Positions 10,810-21,701 of a DNA stretch of 64,000 bases are shown piece by piece (position 1 is the first letter of the stretch; every line of letters starts with the position of its first letter). The stretch is taken from NCBI RefSeq assembly GCF_030272615.1, contig NC_081405.1, forward strand, positions 311,069,235 to 311,133,234. Reading direction: 5' to 3'. The position numbers were made by a program, and so were the translations under genes. Origin of the DNA: Cryptomeria japonica (taxonomy: Eukaryota > Streptophyta > Pinopsida > Cupressales > Cupressaceae). The notes under the pieces are model-generated. The model had not been told where the DNA came from. It did no database searches and saw nothing but the letters and a program-made list of their open reading frames with translations.

Positions 10810-11104
10810 CGATAGTTTACCAAACTATTTGTTAATAGTTTGTCTTTGTGTTTGGGATAAATATAGTCATTTATTTTATAATTTTTGAAGAGATAGATTT
10901 GTTAACCAACACTAACAAATCTACTATGTCACAAATTATGTTTTTTAGGCAATCCATGTAGTTGAAATATTTCTCAAGAAGAAAAAATCAACAACTTGGG
11001 AGGCTTTAACATTGGTATTTATAGCATACAAATTAGCATACTTAGTTAATCTATTAATTACAACATATATACAATCTATCCTTATGATAAAGTCCATTGA
11101 AATG
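10810..11104 (-). pseudogene. Integrase core remnant of the old gypsy element
   Basis: The minus strand from 11104 reads ISMDFIIRIDCIYVVINRLTK (abbreviated family motif SMDFITGLP ... VVVDRLTKYAHF), then ASQVVDFFLEKYFNYMDCLK and a decayed PQTDGQTE-like segment. The first catalytic Asp (MDF) is readable. The part between zinc finger and core is interrupted by the solo LTR at 11105-12339. Beyond about 10810 the reading is lost. Confidence 0.6.
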
Positions 11105-12339
11105 TGTAATGGTGGAAAAATGGTGAATGATAAATCAAGAAGGAAACTACCCTTTCCCTCAAAGAGAGATGAGAGTTTTACTATTGATTACCATTCAAGA
11201 ACTTTTCACCATGTTACATTAGAAAGAGGAGAGGATAATTCACTAGATTCAATCTCTCCACACAAAGATGGTAGATTGAATTTTGAATGAATTGGGGATG
11301 TTAAGTTGATCCCCTCTTTCTTGTTTGATTTGGAAAGAAAATTGATTGAATTATGTAGTGCAAAAGTGACAAAGAATTGATTATAATTTGAGATCGGAAT
11401 ATGGGATGAAGCTGTGCACCTGAATCTGGTAGTAATATATCAAGACGAAGTCGCCCTGTGAATTTAAGGAAAAGTTGTTCGAACCGTGGCGGGAACATAC
11501 ACGGTCCTCCAAAAAATTCGTGAAATGAAAAGGGTTTTTTTCGTCTCTACAAATGAAGCTCGAATCCAAAAGTACAATTGCGCACCTGCAACCTACACAT
11601 AGAAAAGAGAGGGAAATGGGTTGGGATTGGGGTTTTTCCTTTAGGTCAAACCCCAATTTTGGAATTAACCAAGTAATGAAAGAAAGTACTTGCAAGTAGA
11701 TGTAAATGAAAGATTGAATTGTAGATCACCTCAAGGGAGGTTGTGAAAGCAATGTTGATAGAAGTGCTTGTGTGGAATTGAATGTTGAAATCAATCTCCT
11801 CTTCAATGGTTGAATCCTTGACTTGAATGCGACACCTAGCCCTGAAGGAAGATTTGAGAATGCTTAATGCTAGAAAAGAATGCTTGATCGCTTGTGCACA
11901 CTTGAATCTCTCCAACTTCAACTTATCGGATTTCCACTTATGTAAATGAGAGGATGAATGTCCTTTAAATACATGTTAGTGGATTTGAATTTCGTCACGG
12001 GCCAACATCGGGGGAGTTTCCCACCCAAGGCACAACCAACAATGCAACCCTAGGAATGGTACTGCCCCAAAATAGGGCAGAGACAGGGGCACCACGAACC
12101 TGTCCTGAGGGACAAGGGCACCACGCCCCTATCCAAAGGGGGACAGTGGCGCCACGCCACTATCCTACCCCTTTCTCCATGGCAGAGTGTGGACGAGGTG
12201 ATGCAGAGGCCAAGGAAGAAGCTATTTCCGCAAGTTGACCAATCTCTAGTCTCCAATCAAGCTAGAGGATTACAATTTGCATGTGTGAGGACCCTAATGC
12301 AGTCGAAAATTGTTAGGGTTGCAATTTTATGACACTACA
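11105..12339 (-). mobile_element. Solo LTR, same family as the gag-protease element, diverged
   Basis: Perfect AAATG duplications flank it (11100-11104 and 12340-12344). On the minus strand it begins TGTAGTGTCATAAAATTGC and ends in TTACA. It matches the LTRs at 21702-23001 and 28377-29614 along its length, with many changes. Shared pieces are TTGGAATTAACCAAG, TGTAGGTTGCAGGT and the GGCGCCACG-type repeats at about 12080-12170. It lies inside the integrase of the old gypsy element. A TATA-like TATTTAAAGG lies on the minus strand at about 11965-11977. Confidence 0.88.
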
Positions 12340-12344
12340 AAATG

Positions 12345-12760
12345 TTTCTCCACATTTGTTATGAAATTAAAAAAGGTTGGAGTAGTTTTGTAAGATAAAT
12401 TTGTTCATTCTTATTTTGTTAACAACTTTCACATTCCCTTATGTGCATAAGAACATTCTCCTTGACTCTCTTCCATGTGAAACACTCTCTAATTTTTCTA
12501 TATGTTTTTAAACAAATTCAAATGCCTAGCCAAAAGTGTATCATGATACAACTCCAATATCTTCCTCTCCATCTTCGATTCAGGAACAATGTAAACAATA
12601 CTTTTTAACATGATCATCCCATCTGCAACTACATACCTATCATATTTCTCCACTCCATGAAGAATATATGTAGCAAAATATATTTTTTTTGCATATTTTG
12701 CCATGATGGAAAAAATCTCATCCGTAGATATAATGGATACATGATAGAAATTAGCTTTCT
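12345..12760 (-). pseudogene. Integrase zinc-finger domain remnant of the old gypsy element
   Basis: Frame 12704-12498 reads IVPESKMERKILELYHDTLLARH, matching the zinc-finger start of chromovirus integrases (His-X3-His as HDTLLARH). Past the stop, a decayed WKGLK...C-X2-C segment can be followed to 12345, where the solo LTR insertion begins. The reading resumes on the other side as the integrase core. Confidence 0.65.
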
Positions 12761-13692
12761 AGAAGGTATATCAATAACTAAATTCTATTTGCCTCTCATG
12801 TATTCAATTTCAAAATGGTATTCTTAGAGTTTACTAACCCATTTTTGTTGTCTCTCATTCAATATTTGTTGACTTAAGGATGACTTTTAAACTATCATGA
12901 TCGTATATGATAATAAATTTCCCACATACTAGATATTATTTGAATCTCTCCAAAATATGCATGATGGCCAGAATTTGTTTGTCATAAATTGAAAGCCCCT
13001 TTTCACAATCTTTAAGATTTCAACCCTCCAAGGCTACAAGATTTAAACTTTGTGTGATAACAATTCCAACTCCTATTCTAGATGCATCACACTCAATGAT
13101 AAATGAAAAAATAACATTTAGAATTGTGAGCATAGGGAAAGAGCTCATAACCTTAGATTCAAGTTCTCAAAAGTAGCTCATGCCTCTATAATATATTGAA
13201 ATGCTCCTTTCTAGGTCAAGACGCAGTAATATGTGAAATTTCCTTTAACAAACCTCCTATAATAGCTACATAGACCAACAAAGACTCTTAGTTGAGTCAA
13301 ATTTATAATTGGTGGCCAATCCATACTAGATTGGATTTTTTTTTATCCACTTAAACTCCCTTAGCACTTATTGAATTCCATAAAAGTTAGATCTCTATGA
13401 ATCCAAACTCACATTTGAATATTTTAGCAAAAAAGGATCACTGCTCTAGAATTTCCAACACTGTGTCTAGATGCTTCAAGAATTCATACCAAATTTTGTT
13501 GTAGATACAATATTATTAAAGAAAACTAAAACCAAATTCCTCAAATTATTGCAAAAATGATGGGTTATACATGATTGGAAGGTGGTTGGAGCATTGGTAA
13601 GTCCAAACAGTATGGCTAGGAACTCAAAGTGCTCATAGTGGCAACACGGAGCAATCTTTTGTATGTCTTCTTTTGTCATGTGAATTTGATTT
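12761..13692 (-). pseudogene. RT C-terminal half and RNase H of the old gypsy element
   Basis: Frame 13679-13476 reads MTKEDIQKIAPCCHYEHFEF, FGLTNAPTTFQS and VLVFFNNIV, where F-F-N-N replaces the catalytic F-D-D motif, so this RT is dead. RNase H follows over 13300-12830 with VCDASGIGIG-type and YDKQILAIMHIL segments and stops. The N-terminal half of this RT is at 36651-36990, on the other side of copia A. Confidence 0.75.
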
Positions 13693-13869
13693 ACCTATGA
13701 TGGTATGATGAAAGAATAAGTATCTGGTAGATTACTGAGAGGGGGGGGTGAATCAGTAACTAGAAAAACTGATACAAACTTCCCAAACTCAAACTCAAAC
13801 TCACAAAGTAAACTTATCAATGAAATACCACTGTCAAGATAAATACTCATAAGAATACCGGTTGACTGT

Positions 13870-14313
13870 TGTAGGATTTTGCCAAGATCAAGGGCACAAT
13901 GAAAAGCATAAAAAGAGAGAATGATAAGAACAAACTATATTCTCATCAATATGCAAATGATCAACTGGATTAACCAATACAATGAATATAGGCCTGCTTA
14001 TATAGGCAAGGCCATATGGATGTACGAGCACACAATTATGACATGTGGCTCAATGAGAAACAAGGGTAGGTAAGAAATACTAGGGGTAGGTAGGAGAAAT
14101 AATATAATATTCCACAAGAGGTGGATGACCCACTGAATGTGGAGTGTAACAGCAAAATAAGACCACAAAAGGTGGAATTTCTCCTACAAGCTCTATCCCT
14201 ATGTGCACACTTCCTGAAGTGTCTCAAATCCAAACTACGAAGAGAAGCATTATCCTAAGTTAACTTAAGTAAAGTGTAATAATATCCAAAATGAATATTT
14301 ATTTACACCAACA
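13870..14313 (-). repeat. 3' LTR of copia B
   Basis: 444 bases, same ends as 20272-20722. On the minus strand a TATA box CTATATAAGCAGG lies at 13994-14006. TGTTGGTGTAAATAAATA is the 5' end on the minus strand. Confidence 0.93.
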
Positions 14314-14326
14314 CCCCCCCTTAAGT
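14314..14326 (-). promoter_or_regulatory. Polypurine tract of copia B
   Basis: Minus strand reads TTAAGGGGGG directly before the 3' LTR. This is the usual position and composition of the plus-strand primer. Confidence 0.75.
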
Positions 14327-14582
14327 GCAACTTAGGGGAATGAAGACTTAAGTCAACAATGCAAGATGGGTCCTGGCTACTAGGCCATGATAAGTACCCA
14401 TGTACAATATGTAAATGCAAGCAAAACCATGCAATGCAATCTCTCACAAACGGAGAAAAGGAGAAAACCCAGTGGGAAAAAACTCCCCCCCAAAAGAGAG
14501 ATGAAAGTACAAAAGACTCTCAAAGAAGAAGGACAAAACCTCAAAGACGAAAAAGTCCCCCCCATAAGAGAGGAAGGAGAAG

Positions 14583-15068
14583 TCAGCTGACCCCCCCTAA
14601 TGACACATCTCGCACCCCCAAGAGAGCTCGCAACTGCTGGAACTTGCTCTTGGTGAAAGGTTTGGTGAATATGTCAGCAACCTGCTCCGCTGTAGGACAA
14701 TACTACAAATCAATGACCTGCTCCTGAATGAGCTCTTAGATATAGTGCATATGAATATCGATGTGTTTGGTCCGCTGGTGCTAGACTGGGTTCTTTGAGA
14801 TTGCGATAGCACTCTGATTGTCGTAATGTAGAACTGTCAGTCGTGGAGTGGTGAATCCAAACTCTGTGAGAATCTACTGGAGCCAAATGGTCTCAGTCAC
14901 TACGTTAACAGCACCTCGATACTCAGCCTCAGTCGAAGAGAGAGCAATAGCATGTTGCTTCTTGCTTTGCCAACAAATGGGGCCCGAACCAAGGTGAAAA
15001 CTGTAACCGGAAGTAGACTTACGATCGTCAAGATTGCCAGCCCAATCGGAGTCTGTGTAACCAACCAA
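14583..15068 (-). pseudogene. RNase H of copia B
   Basis: The domain reads VGYTDSDWAGNLDDRKSTSG, CWQSKKQHAIALSSTEAEY (catalytic Glu), LHYDNQSAIAISKNPV, and the copia C-terminal ADIFTKPFTKSKFQQLR before the final TGA at 14583-14585. Internal stops are TAG after WLQ, TAG after NPV, TAA after MHYI and TAG after VIDL. Glutamine is the family residue or a plausible one at each. Apart from these stops the catalytic residues are preserved. Confidence 0.85.
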
Positions 15069-16286
15069 GTGAAGTCATGTGCCTGCTGCATAGTGAATCC
15101 CATAGTGATGTGTACCCTGGATGTAATGAAGGATGCGTTTGGCAGCTTTCCAATGAAGCTCATGTGGTTCCTGCATGAAGCGGGAAACCATGCCAACTAC
15201 AAATGAAATATCAGGGCGTGTATGGGTCAAGTAGATGAGACTACCCACAAGCTGATGATACAAAGTGGCATCAACTTGTGGAGAAGAACACTGAGCCTCA
15301 AGCTTGACTCCTGAAAGAAAGGGAGTCGGGGCAGGCTTATAATCAACCATATGAAAGCGTGCAAGTAGATCAAGAGCATACTTGGGCTGCGATAGTGTAA
15401 TCCCGGAAGGTGACTGTGAAATCTCTATCCCGAGAAAGTAGTGCAAAAGACCCAAGTTAGTCATAGCAAATCTATCATGCAAAGTAGATTTGACCCTGCT
15501 AATGATGGATGTGGTACTCCCTGTAATGATCAAGTCATCAACATAGAGCACAAGTATCAAGTGAGAGTCATCATGTCGCAAAATGTAGACATTCGGATCG
15601 GAATGACACCTAGTGAACCCTACTGAGAGAAGAAAGGAATCCATCTTGGCATACCAAGCCCTGGGGGCCTGCTTAAGGCCATAGAGAGATTTCCGTAGTC
15701 TGCAAACCAAAGAAGTATCTTGGATGAAACCCTGTGGCTGCTCCATATAAATCTCCTCATCAAGATCACCATGAAGAAAAGAACTCTTCACATCCATCTG
15801 ATGTACAGCCCAACCATGAGCTGCAGCAATAGCAAGTGTCAAGCGAATGGAGTTCATCTTGGCTACAGGCGCAAAGGTCTCAATATAGTCAACACCTGCA
15901 ACCTGAGAAAAACCTTTCGCAACAAGTCAAGCCTTATACTTATCCACACTACCATCCATTGCAAACTTGGTCCGATAGATCCACTTACATCGAACCATCT
16001 TTCTCCCCTTAGGGAGATGGACTAAATCTCATGTGTTGTTCCTCATCAAGGAACTATACTCTTCCTCCATAGCTTGGTCCCACTCAAGAACCCCTGATGC
16101 TTCCCTAAATGTCTTTGGATCGGAAGTGGTAGCAATGAATGCATGTGGTAGATCTTGATGCTATGATCGAGTTCTCTGTGTATCTGAAGGATCCCCAACA
16201 AGAGAACCTGCTGACTCAAGTGTCTGTCGAGCCCAACGAGGTCTAGCTGGAGGTGGAGAATGAGGCTCCTCAACTGCAAGTGGACC
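15069..16286 (-). pseudogene. Reverse transcriptase of copia B
   Basis: Frame 15857-15075 is a 260-codon block of copia RT. It carries HQMDVKSSFLHGDLDEEIYM, QPQGF, CRLRKSLYGLKQAPRAWY, the catalytic YVDDLIITG, LGLLHYFLGIEI, LVGSLIYLTHTRPDIS and HWKAAKRILHYIQGT. The N-terminal part continues upstream to 16286 through KGRKMVRCKWIYRTKFA, with stops including a TGA in KA-stop-LVAKGF where arginine (CGA) is usual. The active site is intact. Confidence 0.9.
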
Positions 16287-17213
16287 CTACGGAGGTGTAA
16301 CCCTGCGAGTCGGAGTGGAAGGAGTCTCATCATCTGAATCACTAGTATCACTATCCACAATGGAGGAAGGTGGAGGAGGTAGAGAGGCTAAGCTAGGAGA
16401 GCTTTCCTCAAAGTGAACACTCCTCTTAATGAACACCTCATGTGTCTTAGGATCCATCAATCTATATGCCTTAACACCCTCAGGATATCCAACAAATATG
16501 CAAGGCCGACTCTGAGGTTCCAATGCCTTGCGTTTCTGCGAAGGTATGCGAGCCCATGTTGCACACCCAAAGACTCTGAATTGTCTCACAATTGGTTTCC
16601 TACCAGCCCAAGCCTCAAAAGGAGTAATACCTTGCAAAGCTTTGTGAGGAACCGGATTCTAGATGTGTGTGGCACAACTGATAGCCTCTGCCCAAAAGGC
16701 GGGATCAAGAGAACGTGCATGTATCATACAACTAGCCATTTCTTTGAGAGTTCGATTCTTGCATTCTGCAACTCCGTTCTGTTGTGGAGTGTATGCGACA
16801 GAATGTTGAAGATCAATCCCCTCAAATGTACAAAAATCCTCAAGTCTTTTGTTCACATATTCCCTTCCATTATCTATACAAAGAATCTTGACCACTTTCC
16901 CAGATTGCTTCTCCACACGAGTCTTGAAGTCCTGAAATCTGTCAAATACTTCACTCTTATGATTAAGAAAGTAGACCCAAGTGAAGTGAGAGTAGTCATC
17001 AATGAAGGTGAGGACATAGCAGGCCTTACTAAATGAAGGTGTTGGAAATGGACCTGCTACATCGTTGTGAACAAGTTGAAGAACTTCCAAAGCTCTCCAA
17101 GCTTTCCCCTTATCAAACTTCTCCTCAGGATGCTTTCCCATGGAACAACCTGAACATTCACCCTCTAAAAAACTGATTCGAGGTAGACCTATGACCATGT
17201 CTTTAGTGCTAAG
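16287..17213 (-). pseudogene. Integrase of copia B
   Basis: The minus strand reads the HHCC end CSGCSMGKHPEEKF, then LQLVHNDVAGPFPTPSFSKA (family D in H-X-D; here HND), FIDDYSHFTWVYFL, LCIDNGREYVN (second Asp), HSVAYTPQQNGVAECKNRT (catalytic Glu in VAE), then after a TAG the GKF motif region FEAWAGRKPIVRQFRVFGC and FVGYPEGVKAYRL. A Ser/Pro/Asp-rich tail leads to RT. The His-His half of the zinc finger (WHERFGHLNYRYLQ) lies just upstream across a TAG. Several stops disable it. Confidence 0.88.
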
Positions 17214-18095
17214 CTATTGAAGATAGCGGTAGTTGAGGTGACCAAACCGCTCATGCCATAGCTTACTTTCTGAATCTGAATGAGTAAGCAAGGCCCTAGA
17301 AGGTGAACTTGGCACAAAGTGGGAGAATGAATAAAGCCTTGAGTTGTCATTGACTTGTCCCACTGCTACCAAGGCATCATCATCAAGTTCCTTTACCACA
17401 ACTAAATCTGGTGTAAACTCAACCTTTTTCCCATTTCCATAGTGAGTGATTTGGTAGATAGAGAGAAGGTTGGTAGACAAGTTAGGAACATAGAAAACAT
17501 TCTCAAATGTTCCATCATCCATGTCAACTGAACCTTTCCCTTCAACCTCTACTTGTGTATCATCACCTATGTAAATGTGAGGTACTTTAGATGGCTCCAA
17601 TGAAGAAAACTGCTCCTTTGTAGAACCCATGTGATATGAAGCACCCGAGTCAAGTATCCATTGCTGTGAAGAACCTGTTGTAGCCACAAATGCTTGCCCT
17701 TTTCCCTTAGAATGTGAGGAAGAGGAAGGAGATGAATCCTTCTTTATGTAGGCGGATGGCAAGTTGATGTTGTTTTTCTTAAGAAGATTAGTTAACTCAT
17801 CAACTTGTTTTGTGTGGCATCGATGCTCATCATGACCATACTTCTTGCAATATGCACAAGTTGGTTTATCCTTCTTAGGTGGTGTCCCCTTCTTGGAAGA
17901 GGATGAAAATTTGCCTTGTGATGGAGAGGATGATTGTCCTTTTTCCTGTTGTGGCTTAGACTTGGATTGCTTCTTCTTCTTGTTGGAATCTTTGCCTTGA
18001 CTTCCTTGATTCCCTTGATTAGCCACCAAAGCCTTGGACTTTGAAGACTTGAGAAGTCCCATGTTCAACAACTTAGATTGTTCCAATATCAACAT
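17214..18095 (-). pseudogene. Gag C-terminus, zinc knuckle and protease of copia B
   Basis: A 293-codon open stretch is in the same frame as the gag above it, separated by a single TAA. It contains a Lys/Ser/Gln-rich linker, the CCHC knuckle CAYCKKYGHDEHRC, a protease active site WILDSGASYHM with a later FYVPNLSTNLLS, and the pre-integrase segment KLWHERFGHLNYR. It ends in TAG at 17214, where relatives read Gln-Gln. Confidence 0.9.
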
Positions 18096-18689
18096 TTATG
18101 TGAAAGCATCAAATGAAGGCATAACATAGGAACTCCCCACTGTCAAACGATGAGTTTGGAAGCTAGACACAAATGCTGTATATTTTGGTGCAAGCTTGTC
18201 CAACAAGTTGAATATCAACTGAGCATCCTTTTTGTCAATTCCACAATCCTTAAGCTTTGCTCTTAGCTCATTTGCTTTGGTGACATAATCTTGGATTGTA
18301 TCAAAACTCTTGGGATCCAAGTTGGTGAGCTCATTGTCAATCTTATAACCTCTAATTTCATCAACTTGACCATACAATTTCTGAAACATATCCCAAGCAT
18401 CTTTGATTGTAGTACACTTTTCAATATGAAAGATGAGATCATTTGATACATACTTGCGCAAAGTTCCAAGAGCCATGCAATTCTTAGTGAGCCATTCTAA
18501 TTGAGCATTAGGATCAGCCTTAGGATCAGGTGGTGTTGCTATTGTTTCATCTATGTAATGCGTGAGACCCTTTTCCATTAATTTACTCCATACTTTAATT
18601 TTCCATGATGCATAATTATGTGGAGTTAAAGGTGGAAATTTATGAGGACTCATTGCAACAAAAATGAAAGAGCACAAAGAGAGGCACAA
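18096..18689 (-). pseudogene. Gag N-terminal domain of copia B
   Basis: A 197-codon frame. It shows the copia gag fold: LTPHNYASWKIKVWSKLMEK, IKDAWDMFQKLYG, LTNLDPKSFDTIQDYVTK and KDAQLIFNLLDKLAPKY. This domain would form the virus-like particle. It terminates at a TAA (CAA is the likely parent codon) followed directly by ATG and the rest of gag in the same frame. Start chosen at MCLSLCSFIFVAMSPHKF; the second Met (SPHKF) at about 18653 is the likelier family start. Confidence 0.88.
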
Positions 18690-19936
18690 TCACACAAGAC
18701 ACCCCCCCAAATTCACTCAATCAAAGAAACCCCCCAAAAGTGATGATTTGGCACTTTATACTTAGTGCGTATACAATGGGCCACTTGCAAAAAATGGCAA
18801 AGTGGGCTTCTAATTTCAATTTACAACTACCTCAATAAGGCCAAAAGAGACTCAAACTAATAATGCAAGAGATCTAAACTAAGATCCAAGCACTTTACAA
18901 GTATCTAATAGGCCAAATAAGATCGATATTTGAAAGTACAACTTCCACTCAAAATCTTTGAAATCTGATCATAGATTATGAAAGTAGACAAAAAAACATG
19001 CACTTTCAAAAAAAATGGCACCTGAAAAGGAGGTCGTATGAGCTCATACGAGGCCTTTGAAGTTGCAGAATTGAAGATTGGACAGGTACAGCTGAGAGAA
19101 TCCAAAATTTTTGAAAAACCTGTGCACCAAAATCAAAAAATAACCACACCATTGCGAAGATCACAAAATTTTAGCCCATTTCAAAAAAACTTGCACCAAA
19201 AAAGGAGCAAAACTGAGCAAGATATGGCCTTTCAAAGTTGAACTGCAAAACTGAAAAGCTCAATGAAGAGGGGGTCAAAAAATTTCAAAAATATATTGAT
19301 GTGGCTCTGACGTCAGAAAATAATGGGCTTAAATTTGACGCCCGTCTAGTCATCACAAAAACTTCATCTCCCCCTGCGTGGCATCCGTACCGTACGGACA
19401 AGTTGATGTGGCTTTATGTTGACTGTGCGTACGGATGTTGACCGTGGGCCAGTGGCCGCCTGCCACGTGGTGGGCGCGGGTCTACCGGTTTTCCTTCTGA
19501 CAAGGCAGGTTGTCCGCATGGTAGAGGAGGTGGCGGATGTCGGCGAGAGGATTTTCCATGTGGCGGGGTCCCATGGTATGCGTGGTTGGATCTGTGTGGG
19601 CAGGAGGATAGGCTGGCCCACGTGACCGCGTGCAGAGGAGGCAGCCAATGCTGGAGGGAGGTCGTCGGGGAGAAAGCTACCGTCGGTTGCCAAGGCATGG
19701 GAGTCGGGGAGTTAGGCAGCCGCCGGTGGAATTGGTCAGTTGGAGCAGGGTGTCGGGAGGGCCGGGCCGGTGTGGCAGCAGCGTCCGGTGTCCGGCAAGT
19801 TCAGCGGGAGGATGTCGTTGCTAGACAACAACACAAGCCGGTACTCGGAGGAGCAGCACTAATAGAAAAGGATGGGAGGCACAGTCGGTATGCGGTACAG
19901 ACCCTGCAAAAAGATGATGCAAGGTACGAAGCTCAC

Positions 19937-19957
19937 GGGGGGGTCTGCGGACCCCCC
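19937..19957 (-). promoter_or_regulatory. Very stable GC hairpin in the copia B leader
   Basis: GGGGGGTC and GACCCCCC flank a four-base loop (TGCG on the plus strand). It lies about 320 bases into the leader RNA, next to an A-rich tract. The position would suit a packaging or dimerisation signal, but that role is conjecture. Confidence 0.5.
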
Positions 19958-20251
19958 AAAATTTGATTTTTTTTTTTTTTCTTCGAAATTTTTTTTTCAG
20001 AAAATACCTTTTTTTTCTCTTTTTTTTTCGGAAAATATTAAAAAAATTTCGAAATCCATACAATAATAGCCAAAATGGGCAAAAAAAAATTCTCACCAAA
20101 ATAGGTCAACTTTATAGTCAAAATTCATGGAAACGGCCTCCCGGATTCAACCGTGATGTCCAAATCACTGTACGATGCGCCCAAAAAATGAAGATCCCCA
20201 AATCCAAAAATTGAAGCCTCCAAAATGTCTCCAAAAGACTAATCAATGAAT

Positions 20252-20271
20252 CCCTATAGGCTCTAATACCA
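20252..20271 (-). promoter_or_regulatory. Primer-binding site of copia B (initiator Met tRNA type)
   Basis: The minus strand reads TGGTATTAGAGCC immediately after the LTR end. The standard plant site is TGGTATCAGAGC, so it has one change. Confidence 0.85.
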
Positions 20272-20722
20272 TGTAGGATTTTGCCAAGATCAAGGGCACA
20301 ATGAAAAGCATAAAAAGAGAGACAATAGAATGATAAGAACAAACTGTATTCTCATCAATATGCAAATGATCAACTGGATTAACCAATACAATGAATATAG
20401 GCCTGCTTATATAGGCAAGGCCATATGGATGTACGAGCACACAATTATGACATGTGGCTCAATGAGAAACAAGGGTAGGTAAGAAATACTAGGGGTAGGT
20501 AGGAGAAATAATATAGTATTCCACAAGAGGTTGATGACCCACCGAATGTGGAGTGTAATAGCAAAATAAGACCACAAAAGGTGGAATTTCTCCTACAAGC
20601 TCTATCCCTATGTGCACACTTCCCTAAGTGTCTCAAATCCAAACTACGAAGAGATGCACTATCCTAAGTTAACTTAAGTAAAGTGTAATAATATCCAAAA
20701 TGGATATTTATTTACACCAACA
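20272..20722 (-). repeat. 5' LTR of copia B
   Basis: 451 bases. It has a seven-base insertion (ACAATAG region, about 20322) relative to the 3' copy. TATA box CTATATAAGCAGG on the minus strand at 20403-20415. Confidence 0.93.
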
Positions 20723-21701
20723 ACTGTTATAGCAACTTAACAGTAAACAACATCAACCTTGCAAACATCCAAATGCTTCATTTCTCAACACTTCTGATTA
20801 TCATGCCTTATCAAAAATAATTAATCAAATCAATTATAAGATCATAACCACAAAACATTCACCACATGACACAAGTATTTATACGAGGAAAACCCAAATA
20901 GGTAAAAACCACGGTGAGATGAGACTCACAAGAAAATATTTGAACTCTTCTGAAGTTCGCCCTATTAGGAGCCTAGTCTGTTAAAGCTTTTACAAAAGTC
21001 CTGTTAAGAACTGATCCTATTAGGAATCACCTGGTTAAGGGATTGACTACAAATGCCTTGTTAGAAGCAAATACCTTGTAAGGAGTAACCTTAGTAAAGC
21101 ATTTAAAAATCCAATCTAATGGACCACCTTGTTAGAGGATTTAATAAGTAACCAAGCTTGTTAGAGCTTACCCGGTTAGGGGATTTCAATTCTGTTGTAA
21201 TTGTCAGAAAACAAAAGGAGTTTCTTGATTTGTTTGAATAGCACTACATTTTCTTGATCAGATCCATTTAAGCTTATATCTGCCTTTACTAAAACTGCAG
21301 ACTCATTCTCTGGTTAGGCAACCACACACTCAACTGATTTCTACCAACTCTTGCCAATACTAAAACAAAACAACTTCATCGACCTTAAATACAAATCAAT
21401 TAGGTCGGTAACACAACAAAAATCTAATCCTCTCATCATCGAGATCACAAACAAGTCGATACAAGCATGACCATTGGATTTCATAGCAATCTCATCACAT
21501 CAATCAAGAAAACCTCAACCCCTCCTTGATTATCGCTTCATCAAGCTCAGTAACTCATCATGTGCTTTGCATTAGATACAATACATTTTGTTCCTTCCCT
21601 AGACAAACAAAATCGCCAAAACATTTTGAACTCGTCTTCATACAATGACCTTACGTGTCACCATCATTACCACTCAACATTAGATCATAAACCAATATAA
21701 C

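Larger units (their letters stand above)
10800..13697 (-). mobile_element. Left part of an old chromovirus-like Ty3/gypsy element
   Basis: Reading the minus strand from 13697 downward gives the second half of RT, RNase H, integrase zinc finger and (after solo LTR 11105-12339) integrase core. The first half of RT continues on the far side of copia A at 36651. The sequence at 13693-13697 and 36651-36655 is the ACCTA target duplication, and RT reading is collinear across the gap. It is the oldest layer of the nest; almost every domain has stops. Its 3' LTR was not found. Confidence 0.8.
18690..20271 (-). other. 5' leader of copia B, with a GC-rich island
   Basis: This is the transcript leader between primer site and gag. 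From about 19330 to 19960 base composition jumps to strongly GC-rich, unlike anything else in the window. A run of T on the plus strand (A on RNA) lies at 19972-20066. The island contains short palindromes (CCGTACCGTACGG near 19387) and a strong hairpin at 19937-19957. Frames of 60-126 codons exist on both strands of the island but have no motif and are expected from its composition. Confidence 0.7.
13870..20722 (-). mobile_element. Copia B: full-length Ty1/copia element nested in copia A's LTR
   Basis: Perfect ACTGT duplications occur at 13865-13869 and 20723-20727. LTRs are 13870-14313 (3') and 20272-20722 (5'); both run TGTAGGATTT to ACCAACA on the plus strand. They differ by about ten substitutions and one seven-base indel. 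The primer site TGGTATTAGAGCC adjoins the 5' LTR and AAGGGGGG adjoins the 3' LTR. Minus-strand coding runs gag, protease, integrase, RT and RNase H over 18689-14583 in a nearly continuous frame broken by about a dozen stops. Confidence 0.95.

Noticed and set aside
16413-17036. 207-codon plus-strand frame
   Set aside because: It is antisense to the copia B integrase, whose motifs are clear on the minus strand.
19364-19966. Frames of 94-126 codons on both strands in the GC-rich leader island
   Set aside because: They overlap in several frames on both strands, have no motif and follow from high GC, which depletes stop codons.
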